Shown here piece by piece: positions 8,515 through 15,686 of a stretch of DNA of 31,036 nucleotides. Position 1 is the stretch's first letter; every line of letters begins with the position of its first letter. Source of the stretch: a virus. The notes beneath the pieces are model-generated. The model was not told the DNA's origin. It did not search any database and worked only from the letters and a program-made list of their open reading frames with translations. The position numbers and the translations under genes are program-made. Location of the stretch: positions 1-31,036 of IMG/VR virus record IMGVR_UViG_3300025536_000033; one strand, given 5' to 3'.

Positions 8515-9082
8515 AGTAGGTCGCGGATGCCTAGCCGGACCAATTCTCAGCGTTGCAGCGCTATTCAAGGGATGGGTTGTTGGGTGTTCGGGCGTCGACG
8601 ACTCAAAGAAACTGACACCTAAGAAAAGGGATGAAGTATTCAAGAAAATCCTCCGCAGTGACGAGCTCATCGACTTTGGAATCGGCGAGGTCAGTGTCGA
8701 GGAGATAGACCGGATGGGAATAGATCAGGCCAACATCTTCGCCTTCGATAGGGCGGTGAAGTCTCTACCGATTCGTCCCAACTACATCATCGTGGATGGT
8801 TTGAAGGGGGTTCCAGGATTCTATCCAAACGAGATGCTGGTTACTCCGCAAGCCGACGGAAAGTACCCCGTTGTAGGCGCAGCGAGCATCCTCGCGAAGG
8901 TGATTCGAGATTCGTTAATGGAGGAGCTCCATCGACACCACCCTGTCTATGCTTGGAATAGCAACAAGGGTTATGGATCTAAAGAGCATATAGCAGCACT
9001 CAGGCTGCACGGCTCGACGACCCATCACAGACCGCTTTTTATCCGGGACATCATTCCAAGCCAGATGGAGTTCTTTCCATGA
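8459..9082 (+). CDS. rnhB: Ribonuclease HII
   Basis: 207 aa, normal length for the family. It cleaves the RNA strand of RNA-DNA hybrids and at single ribonucleotides in DNA, so it would help remove primers or R-loops during phage replication. The four metal-binding acids are in place: D18 and E19 in GVDEVGRG, D113 in YIIVDGLKG and D151 in AASILAKVIRD. KKLTPKKRDE (50-59) is also typical. The ATG is preceded by AGAGG at good spacing. It overlaps the upstream hypothetical gene by 56 bases and the downstream coiled-coil gene by ATGA, making a three-gene rightward unit inserted between leftward structural genes. Confidence 0.96.
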   Translation: MNPSRQAHYPQTLICGVDEVGRGCLAGPILSVAALFKGWVVGCSGVDDSKKLTPKKRDEVFKKILRSDELIDFGIGEVSVEEIDRMGIDQANIFAFDRAVKSLPIRPNYIIVDGLKGVPGFYPNEMLVTPQADGKYPVVGAASILAKVIRDSLMEELHRHHPVYAWNSNKGYGSKEHIAALRLHGSTTHHRPLFIRDIIPSQMEFFP

Positions 9083-9519
9083 GCGAAAAAGAAGATTCTG
9101 GAATTGTCGGAGCAATTCAGTCCCTTGTTCAACGAGGTGTGGAACAAGAAGCCGGATTCCAGCTTACCGCAGCCAACAAACGAATCGCTGAGCTCGAGGA
9201 AAAGATCAAGGAGCAAGCTGAAGCACTTCTGAAACCCTCAGATGAGGGCCAGAAGCTCATCGACCAAGCCATGGCCGCGGTCAAGGTCCACAGCGTTCGA
9301 GCTCGTACATCCATTGCGGAATGCGAAGAGTTTCGACGTCAAACCATCCTATTGAAGCGAGAACTGGCAGCAGTCAAACAAGAGTTGGAGGACCTCAAAA
9401 CCGCTAAGGCTAAGGAGGCGGCAGAGGTTCTGGCCGCACTACCCCCGGTCGAGGTTCAACCAGCGCTCAAAGTACGCCGTTCTCTACGTCGTCTGTCCCC
9501 CCGACCCAAAGTTGAGTAA
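9079..9519 (+). CDS. Coiled-coil protein of unknown function
   Basis: 146 aa. Residues about 28-110 are almost entirely heptad-like helix (AANKRIAELEEKIKEQAEALL, then LKRELAAVKQELEDLKTAKAKEA), followed by a Pro/Val-rich linker and a basic tail (KVRRSLRRLSPRPK) that could bind nucleic acid. No family recognised. Its start is coupled to the RNase HII stop by an ATGA overlap. Its TAA stop directly abuts the stop of the convergent leftward gene, with no bases and no terminator between. Confidence 0.78.
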   Translation: MSEKEDSGIVGAIQSLVQRGVEQEAGFQLTAANKRIAELEEKIKEQAEALLKPSDEGQKLIDQAMAAVKVHSVRARTSIAECEEFRRQTILLKRELAAVKQELEDLKTAKAKEAAEVLAALPPVEVQPALKVRRSLRRLSPRPKVE

Positions 9520-9852
9520 TCAGATAGGTGGGTAGGGGTAGAGAGTGAGCGTATACATGTGAGCGAGTTTGTGTAGCACCATCTTCGCTCCGTACTGACA
9601 CCAAAGAAGAACATCTTCGTTCAACCAGTTCTGGATCGTATTAACGATGAGATCCACGAAGGCTTGAGACGGAGATCGATATTCGTCTATGAGACCTTCC
9701 TCGGTGAAATCCAGCTGTTTGCGAGCTGGGTACTTCTTATCCGAGGCGATGGCCTGCGGCATGATAATCGACAATTCTTTCCCCGCCTGAAGGTGCATGA
9801 GGCGAAGCCTCAGGTGCCCATCAGAAAAGCGGGGAAGAACGTCAATCATCAT
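9520..9852 (-). CDS. Small hypothetical protein, end of the tail/baseplate block
   Basis: 110 aa from the ATG at 9852. The frame opens at a TTG at 9876, but the ATG pair at 9849-9852 overlaps the end of the upstream gene in the way usual here. Not recognised. It is a mixed alpha/beta protein rich in hydrophobic and aromatic residues (NTIQNWLNEDVLLWCQYGAKMVLHK in pieces), with no membrane helix. It is the last gene of the leftward block that starts at the polymerase. Position suggests a minor tail, baseplate or chaperone protein; this is inference only. Confidence 0.65.
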   Translation of the reverse strand: MMIDVLPRFSDGHLRLRLMHLQAGKELSIIMPQAIASDKKYPARKQLDFTEEGLIDEYRSPSQAFVDLIVNTIQNWLNEDVLLWCQYGAKMVLHKLAHMYTLTLYPYPPI

Positions 9853-10291
9853 TGTTCTTTCTTTTGATAGTGACAAGAACCTGCTCGATCAGAGAGTCGT
9901 TGAGTGGGTTGTCACCATAGCCATGGCACCGAACCACCCAAGAATTGAGCTCTGGAACGTAATCCCAGAATAGACGTTCGGGAAACTTGAAGGTTTCAAT
10001 AAAGGCATCACCGAGGAGATCGGCGAAGCGATCATTGAACACCCAAACCTTCTCCCCTTGAACATCTACCTTTACGTTGAACCTGTCGTTCGTCGTTGGG
10101 AAGAAGTGGAAGACCATGTCCCCGTCTCGACGGCACACATCACCGTAGAATGAAGGATTCTCGAACTGAAGAACTGGCGGGACATCAATTTTCTCTTGTG
10201 GCCTATTGACGATGGTCCCTGTTTTCTCGGCCAACTCGCCCCACCGAGCCATTTTTTCTTTTGCCCACTCGTGAGTCTCTTTGATGCTCAT
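9842..10291 (-). CDS. Hypothetical protein, possible tail/baseplate component
   Basis: 149 aa, not recognised. It has a helical N-terminus (MSIKETHEWAKEKMARWGE) followed by a beta-rich domain with many aromatic residues (VFHFFPTTNDRFNVKV, VWVFNDRFADLLGD, ERLFWDYVPELNSWVVR). No catalytic motif is visible. The ATG has GGAG 8 bases upstream, and its start overlaps the preceding 291-aa gene's stop as ATGA; its own end overlaps the next gene's start. It was kept as real because of clean overlaps on both sides and ordinary composition. Confidence 0.75.
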   Translation of the reverse strand: MSIKETHEWAKEKMARWGELAEKTGTIVNRPQEKIDVPPVLQFENPSFYGDVCRRDGDMVFHFFPTTNDRFNVKVDVQGEKVWVFNDRFADLLGDAFIETFKFPERLFWDYVPELNSWVVRCHGYGDNPLNDSLIEQVLVTIKRKNNDD

Positions 10292-11163
10292 TTGGTTTTC
10301 TCCGGAAGTTCTTTCAGTTCTGCGCCCGACTCGCTGAAGTTACCATGAGGAGCTATGTCCTCGATGCCCTTCACACCGCCAGCAGCTGAATGGGTCATCT
10401 GCCACTGCTTGAATACAGCCAAGTGGTCACGAACCGCCGTGCTCGACTCCGAGAGACGTTCGTCGATGCCTGTGGCTGCTTTCGCTAGCGTGGCGAAGGC
10501 CATCGTACGGTCTTTGGATCTGGGAGCGTTCTTCCAGTCCTTGAAGTCGAAGTTGATAGTCTCCAGCATGTCTCGAAGCATATCCTTCGCTTCGATGTCT
10601 TGACGGAAGCCGGCCATGTGGAGGGCCATACCACCACCACTCTGGATGATGGACATAAAGCGTTGCTGCTCCGTACGGTCGTAGCGTTCGAAGAAGGAGA
10701 TCCAGTCAGCCGTCTTCAGTAGAGAGCAATTGAAGAAGTAGTGGCTGTAGGAGCTCACCGCGTCGGCAGTGATGAATCTACGGAACCGACTGTTGAGTCG
10801 ACTCGCAATCTCCTTTGGATCTATACGTCCAAGAAGAAGCTGCTCGAGAACCCTGCGTACTGGGATATCGGCAAGAAGCTGGATGGAATCTCGAACCTCT
10901 GGGCTTTGGTTGTGTAGAGACCAGATTCCATGTGCTCGGAGATACTTTGTACTCTCGCGGTTGTATCGGTCGGTCGGTGCGTAGTCGACAGGGAAGTCAG
11001 CTAGCACTATCGATCGCAGTGACGCGATGTATGGGATGATCGGTGGTGGATATCCGATTCGCTGCACTCCGGTGCAGATCCAGTTGTCGTCCCTCGCTTC
11101 AGGTTGAGGGAGGGTGAGCAGATACTTAATGAAGTATTCACTCGGATGGCGGAAGGTATCCAT
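10288..11163 (-). CDS. Conserved-looking phage protein with possible helix-turn-helix
   Basis: 291 aa, not firmly recognised. Residues about 110-155 (IDPKEIASRLNSRF, FITADAVSSYSHYFFNCSLLKTADW) follow a pattern seen in small-terminase-like or other DNA-packaging proteins of large phages: a helix-turn-helix, then Y-x-x-YFF-x-x-x-L-x-x-x-DW. The remainder is helical. It could be a small terminase subunit, but it lies in the baseplate-side block and is not next to the large subunit, so this is a weak suggestion. A short 14-base gap separates it from the C39-like peptidase gene upstream, and it overlaps the next gene by 4 bases. Confidence 0.72.
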   Translation of the reverse strand: MDTFRHPSEYFIKYLLTLPQPEARDDNWICTGVQRIGYPPPIIPYIASLRSIVLADFPVDYAPTDRYNRESTKYLRAHGIWSLHNQSPEVRDSIQLLADIPVRRVLEQLLLGRIDPKEIASRLNSRFRRFITADAVSSYSHYFFNCSLLKTADWISFFERYDRTEQQRFMSIIQSGGGMALHMAGFRQDIEAKDMLRDMLETINFDFKDWKNAPRSKDRTMAFATLAKAATGIDERLSESSTAVRDHLAVFKQWQMTHSAAGGVKGIEDIAPHGNFSESGAELKELPEKTK

Positions 11164-11177
11164 GCACCTAGTCTAGC

Positions 11178-11999
11178 TCAGAAGAACCGAGGAATTGTAG
11201 TCCCTGTAGTTCCGTTACGATGGATGCCTAGGGCGATGAGAGCTCCGATGATGGCGCCTTTTATTGCACCCGTCACTGCTCCGGAAATAGGACCGGAAGG
11301 ACCTTCTCCTTCAGGTCCTGGATCAGCACCCTTCACCAATCCGACACCGGCTCCGACAATACCCAGAGCCTTAGCGCCTATAATCATAGCCTTTAATGAC
11401 TCTGGATCCATCCCGAGCTTGGTAAGCTCGTCTACCATGGACAGAGCAAATGCAGATGATTCCTTCGATAGGGGTTCTGTCACCATGACACCCCACTTGG
11501 GCATTAACTGATGCGGAGGCGCCATAGCGCGATCCCACCAGATCTCCTCGAGCTGTTCGCTTGGGATCAGCCTCCAATTTGGCAGAGCTGTTTTGCCCTT
11601 GGTGTTCGGGTCCATCATCATGAAACCTTGGTCGTTGAAACCGGCCAAGAGGACGTAGTGGCCCTTGCCAGGATGATTGAAGCTCTGTATGTCGGCGATG
11701 ATGGGGATCCCGTTCTTCAGGGTAGCCTTCGCTTCATCGAGGGATTGAAAAGACTGCTCCCACGCCTGAAACCCGATCTTGTTCGCAGCGGCCACTATAT
11801 CGCTGGTCTCGGCACCGCGATCCTTCCGTGCGCCTATAGCGGCTGCAAGATCTGCCTCTGGAAGATCGAACCCAAGATGAAGCAACGCCGCACGTAGACA
11901 GGCGGCACTACATGTCCACTCTGTCTCCTGCTGATGCGTCCCCACCTGCGCCAGCTTTGTAAGCTGCTGACGCCGGCTATGTAGCTCGGCGAAGTTCAC
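11178..11999 (-). CDS. C39-like cysteine peptidase with glycine-zipper C-terminus
   Basis: 273 aa. Residues about 20-175 match the C39-like papain-fold peptidases: likely nucleophile C30 in TEWTCSAACLRAAL, H114 in GKGHYVLLAGF, D130 in MMMDPN and a Gln (23 or 24) for the oxyanion hole. C39 enzymes of bacteriocin exporters cut leader peptides after a double Gly; phage relatives may act on virion or cell-wall peptides. Residues about 203-258 are Gly/Ala/Ile-rich with glycine-zipper spacing and could insert in a membrane. The first 17 residues resemble those of the 95-aa protein at 3747-4034. It starts with GTG at 11999, three bases after a perfect hairpin that separates it from a good Shine-Dalgarno (see 12003-12032). 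The peptidase fold is well supported; substrate is unknown. Confidence 0.82.
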   Translation of the reverse strand: MNFAELHSRRQQLTKLAQVGTHQQETEWTCSAACLRAALLHLGFDLPEADLAAAIGARKDRGAETSDIVAAANKIGFQAWEQSFQSLDEAKATLKNGIPIIADIQSFNHPGKGHYVLLAGFNDQGFMMMDPNTKGKTALPNWRLIPSEQLEEIWWDRAMAPPHQLMPKWGVMVTEPLSKESSAFALSMVDELTKLGMDPESLKAMIIGAKALGIVGAGVGLVKGADPGPEGEGPSGPISGAVTGAIKGAIIGALIALGIHRNGTTGTTIPRFF

Positions 12000-12002
12000 G
12001 AT

Positions 12003-12032
12003 CTACAGCAGTTCTTTCTGCTGTAGTCCCTT
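12003..12032 (-). promoter_or_regulatory. Shine-Dalgarno plus looped-out hairpin before the C39-like gene
   Basis: On the minus strand AAGGGA (12027-12032) is followed directly by a perfect 9-bp stem (arms CTACAGCAG and CTGCTGTAG) with a 6-base purine loop (12003-12026), then ATC and the GTG start. Linear spacing from Shine-Dalgarno to start is 27 bases, too long unless the hairpin folds and loops out 24 of them. The hairpin includes the stop codon of the upstream 664-aa gene. The same logic is known for T4 gene 25. Confidence 0.6.
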
Positions 12033-13997
12033 CAATCCAGAAATCACCTGTTCCAGATTCTTCATTGCACGCTCGAGAGATCCCTCATCGACCTGCTTGA
12101 GACCCATGCGAGCTGCGGTCAGCATTTCTGCAAGCTTCTGGGCTGTGTCGTTGAGGTGAGTGATGTATCCAGCAAAGATGGAGAGGTTCTCTGGGTTGAG
12201 GAAGTTCAAGGAGAGGATGTTGTCGGCCGTCTCTGTGTCTTCGAGGGTAGAGGCGATCTTCACCAAATCACGACGGAGCTCGAAGGGGAACCGAGAAAGC
12301 AGTTCGGCCGCTTCTTTGGTTGCTTCAGCATGAACGTGATCAAGGGGAGTGATGGTGTTGAGCCCATCGATCTCTATGAGCTTACGACCATGTCCGGCTT
12401 CAGCGAGCTTCTCTCGAGCCATTTCCTGCGTGAGTCCTGCCGCAACTAGCATGAACTCGGCAGATGAGGGGGATAGCCACATCCGAACATCTTTGGCCAG
12501 CTTCTCGAATGGAGCTCCTTCGATATGGAACTCATCTTTGCTGGAAGCCTTCAGAAATCCACGACGAGGCATCGCCTGTGCTTCTTTGACTTGCTGAGCC
12601 GCTTGTGTCGACTTGGCGATGTGAATCGCCTGACCCAAAGGCGTGAAGAACATGTCGTCTGGAATGGCGTACTCGCCCTCGTTGATCTTCTGGATGGCCT
12701 GAAGACCTGGAGTCAGGTGAAGAGTCACTTGTTCACCGAATGGCGTCTGACAGATGAAGCCGTGGTTTCCCTGTGGATCTGTGACGGAGTTCTGTATGGT
12801 GACAGGAGGAAGTGCAACAGCACTACCATCTGACTTCACGAAGACGAATGAGCCATCTCCCTGAGGCTCTCCAATGGGGATCTCCGAGATGTCATTGCCG
12901 ACGCGAACGCCAACAATTTCGTCCTGAAGGCTGTACTGCTGACCGTTCGTAAAGAGTAGAAGACTCATCGGAGTCTGGTCGAAGTTCATGACAGGAAGAA
13001 CCCAACCAGGGGATTCTTGTCCGGTCTCTTCGACACGACACGAGTACTGACCAAATTCCTGGATGTCGACGGCTTGTGGAGCATCGAGAGGAGGGCTGGC
13101 CGAGTTAGTTCCTAGAGTGACGGCCTGGCCGGGCTGCATTCCTTGAACAGCTTCTGTGCCAGCCATGCCTTGAGCCTCGGACGGCGTGAAGTCCTTCTCC
13201 TGTGGAGAGAACGCCTGTGCGTTGGCCCATTTCACACGGAAGTTGCCGCTCCCGAGCTTGATGAACTGGACGACAGTAGGCTCGATGGATGCAACCAGAG
13301 CTGCCGCAGTTTTCTCGACCAAGACTCGGTTTCCTGTGGCAATAGCAGCGGCTGCCTTGGCAAAGGCTGGGTTGGTATCGAAAGCAACAGACAGTTGAGG
13401 ATCATTTGCCAGGCGATCTACGAACGCATTTACATCCTCGTCAGTCAGGGTGTGGGAAATAGCAGATGCAAGGGAAGCGAACTTGCCAAAACCAGCGCCA
13501 CCTGCTGCTGCGCCAGTAGTGACGCCAGATCCCTGCCCGTAGTTGGTACGCACGGGGGGATACAGGTTATCGACCATTCCTTGGTCGGTGGGCTTGCGAT
13601 CGGAGAGCTCGAATGTTCTGGGGTCGAAGAGACACTCACGGACACGCTCCTCACTGAGGGGAAACGCTTGATCACCGCTGAAGAACACGTCGAGCGGCTT
13701 CAACATACGATCGACGACAATGATGGGGATGACAACCGGAGTTGCCTGTCCCGTCTCAAGCCCTTCGCTCTTGTTCGTTACCTGAGCGCTACCATAAGCG
13801 TATCCACGCTCCGGGTTCGCTCTCTGGATGAGAACGTTGACGGTGTAGTCGGAGAGGAATGGCAGATACTTGAAGATCTCCGAGCTGACCTCCCTCTGCC
13901 AGTTGTCGACATTGTCCGACAGCTTGATCGGAGAAGCCAGCTTCGAGAAGGTGACTTTCGCTTGATCATCGAGGAACAGAGGAATGTTGAGACTCAT
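12003..13997 (-). CDS. Large putative virion (tail/baseplate) protein
   Basis: 664 aa, not recognised by family. The N-terminal 150 residues are alpha/beta. Residues 151-172 are a Gly/Ala/Thr-rich linker. Residues 185-245 are helical and include VEKTAAALVAS (EKTA at 228-231). Residues about 290-470 are beta-rich with QDEIVGVRVGN- and GFICQTPFGEQVTLHL-like strands, and the C-terminal 200 residues are helical (possible coiled coil near the end). Further K-x-A motifs occur (FSKLAS at 17-22, FGKFAS, FEKLAK, LVKIAS, AQKLAE). Its start overlaps the spike gene's stop as ATGA with AAGG upstream. Size, mixed architecture and neighbourhood point to a virion structural protein. Confidence 0.8.
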   Translation of the reverse strand: MSLNIPLFLDDQAKVTFSKLASPIKLSDNVDNWQREVSSEIFKYLPFLSDYTVNVLIQRANPERGYAYGSAQVTNKSEGLETGQATPVVIPIIVVDRMLKPLDVFFSGDQAFPLSEERVRECLFDPRTFELSDRKPTDQGMVDNLYPPVRTNYGQGSGVTTGAAAGGAGFGKFASLASAISHTLTDEDVNAFVDRLANDPQLSVAFDTNPAFAKAAAAIATGNRVLVEKTAAALVASIEPTVVQFIKLGSGNFRVKWANAQAFSPQEKDFTPSEAQGMAGTEAVQGMQPGQAVTLGTNSASPPLDAPQAVDIQEFGQYSCRVEETGQESPGWVLPVMNFDQTPMSLLLFTNGQQYSLQDEIVGVRVGNDISEIPIGEPQGDGSFVFVKSDGSAVALPPVTIQNSVTDPQGNHGFICQTPFGEQVTLHLTPGLQAIQKINEGEYAIPDDMFFTPLGQAIHIAKSTQAAQQVKEAQAMPRRGFLKASSKDEFHIEGAPFEKLAKDVRMWLSPSSAEFMLVAAGLTQEMAREKLAEAGHGRKLIEIDGLNTITPLDHVHAEATKEAAELLSRFPFELRRDLVKIASTLEDTETADNILSLNFLNPENLSIFAGYITHLNDTAQKLAEMLTAARMGLKQVDEGSLERAMKNLEQVISGLKGLQQKELL

Positions 13998-15106
13998 GTC
14001 TTAACCTTTGGGCTGATGTGAGAAGACGGAGGAATGACTGGAACGGTCAAAACCGGAAGTCCGGGTGTAGCGGCTGGGCCAATCAATGCTGCTGTGACAG
14101 TAGCCATCCACGTGAGCATATCTGGAGATGCACGAAGGGCAGGAAATTGACCGTCACCAAGCAATACCTGAGATCCTTTGATGCTTACTGCTCCGCCACT
14201 CATAGAAAGTGACAAGCCTCCCGCGGTTAGCGAGATCTGGGAAGCTTTGGCAGATAGAGCGGCCATCGATTCAATCGTGAGAGGACCAGTTACTGTGATA
14301 TTTGCCAGCCCTGTGATGACCGCGTTGAGATCACCCTCCACCTTCAACTCGAGCTTCTTGACCTTCAGGTTGAACTGACCGGCCTTGTCGATCTCGAGAG
14401 ATGTCTGGGTGATTCCTCCGCCTTTGTCACGAGTTAGCAGGCTGAGGATAGTGTTGTTGCCTTGGCCGTGGGAACCCATTTTCAGGATCGCGGCGGTCTT
14501 CTCGTTCGGGTCGTCTGCAAACTCCTTGGTGGACAAGGTGAACAAGCACATTTGATGACCGTCCGAATCCTCATCCTTCCTCGCCACATTCCACGTCAGG
14601 TCTCCTCCAGGGGTGTGGAGCTCGTAGTTCTCGGCATGGTCCTGGATGATGTTTCGAATCGGAATGAAGACCCTCTGACAGATAGCCGTGGATCCGATTT
14701 GAACCACCCCACCTCGACGTAGCGAGAGGAAATTTCCGTCTCTTGTCTCGAAGTTGAGGTCTCCTGGATTCAATAGCTTTCGGCCACCTCGGTAAGAACC
14801 ACCCTCATCGACCATAGTGAAGCCAAGAACGAAGCGATCTCTACCGTCTTCCGATGGAGTACAGACCCAACACGTAGCGCCTACCTCAGGGAGGAAGTTG
14901 ATGCCCTCTCCTTGGTTCTGATTGCAATAGGGAGTCATGAGAGGGATGTCAAAGCTGTTGGTGAAGCTGAACTCTGTCTTCACATCGACGGTGTAATCTC
15001 TAATGTTGACATTAACGATTCGCGCCCGTTCCACCAGGGCGCCCATGAGCTTGCTGGCGTCTTTCGCCTTGCTCTCCGACCGAATGGGGCTTGGATTAGC
15101 ACTCAT
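13994..15106 (-). CDS. Baseplate spike / gpV-like puncturing protein
   Basis: 370 aa. Residues about 25-100 match the OB-fold of phage baseplate spike proteins (P2 gpV, Mu gp45, T4 gp5 N-terminus): NVNIRDYTVDVKTEF, then GEGINFLPEVGATCWVCTPSEDGRDRFVLGF. Residues about 110-330 are repetitive beta strands of triple-helix type (NLKVKKLELKVEGDLNAVI in pieces, ITVTGPLTIES, ISLTAGGLSLSMSGG). The C-terminus is Pro-rich. It would form the trimeric spike under a contractile tail tube, which indicates a myovirus-type phage. EKTA occurs at 202-205. It sits between the homing endonuclease and the 664-aa virion protein, in one leftward transcript. Confidence 0.85.
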   Translation of the reverse strand: MSANPSPIRSESKAKDASKLMGALVERARIVNVNIRDYTVDVKTEFSFTNSFDIPLMTPYCNQNQGEGINFLPEVGATCWVCTPSEDGRDRFVLGFTMVDEGGSYRGGRKLLNPGDLNFETRDGNFLSLRRGGVVQIGSTAICQRVFIPIRNIIQDHAENYELHTPGGDLTWNVARKDEDSDGHQMCLFTLSTKEFADDPNEKTAAILKMGSHGQGNNTILSLLTRDKGGGITQTSLEIDKAGQFNLKVKKLELKVEGDLNAVITGLANITVTGPLTIESMAALSAKASQISLTAGGLSLSMSGGAVSIKGSQVLLGDGQFPALRASPDMLTWMATVTAALIGPAATPGLPVLTVPVIPPSSHISPKVKT

Positions 15107-15107
15107 A

Positions 15108-15686
15108 TCAGTTCCGATGGTAATCCGAGACTGCGTGACACCATTTCACGAAGTCTTCGTTGGAAAAGGTTTGCTTCATGAGGTTGATAGCTACGTGAAC
15201 CCACTGAACGTTGCCAACGACGTAACCTTTGCTGCTATCGATCTTATCGAGAGAGGCTGTTGAGGCTCCGGTGCTGTAGTCGTTTGGAGCCAACGTGATG
15301 GGCAGACCGGTAAGAACGCAAAGCTTCTTTTGAGCAACGAACAAATCCCAAGCGTATTGAATAGAGATATCGAATGGGATCTCTCTACGCTTTGCCCCGT
15401 TCTTGAGATTCGCGAATTTCTGCCCAGCTAGATCGCCGACGCCTTTGTAAAGGGCACTTCTAGTACTACGTCGAGCACATCCACAAGATTTGGGATGAGG
15501 ACGCTTACCTCGCTGAGGTCGCAGAAGTTCTACAGATGCCCTTACGACTTCTTTTCCACAAGAACAACGACATCTCCAAGCAACGGTTCCGTTGTTGGTT
15601 CTCTTCGGAAGCGGGAACAAGGCCGTTAATTGACCGAAGAGTTGACCGGATAGATCTCGAGCCACATTTCGTCGTAGTTCCGACAT
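15108..15686 (-). CDS. HNH homing endonuclease (free-standing)
   Basis: 192 aa. The N-terminal DNA-binding part has a Cys-rich zinc motif, C39-x-C41-x-C43 then C68-x-C70 in KSCGC, typical of phage HNH homing enzymes. The C-terminal HNH part has CVLTGLPI (123-130), ASLDKIDSSKGYVVGN (144-159) and QWVHVAINLMK. Such enzymes nick or cut a neighbouring gene in related phages and spread by repair. It fits exactly between the RNA polymerase stop (no gap) and the spike gene (one-base gap). Its only Shine-Dalgarno candidate, AAGGAG, lies about 15 bases upstream inside the polymerase gene. The likely target is in one of the two flanking genes (inference). Confidence 0.9.
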   Translation of the reverse strand: MSELRRNVARDLSGQLFGQLTALFPLPKRTNNGTVAWRCRCSCGKEVVRASVELLRPQRGKRPHPKSCGCARRSTRSALYKGVGDLAGQKFANLKNGAKRREIPFDISIQYAWDLFVAQKKLCVLTGLPITLAPNDYSTGASTASLDKIDSSKGYVVGNVQWVHVAINLMKQTFSNEDFVKWCHAVSDYHRN

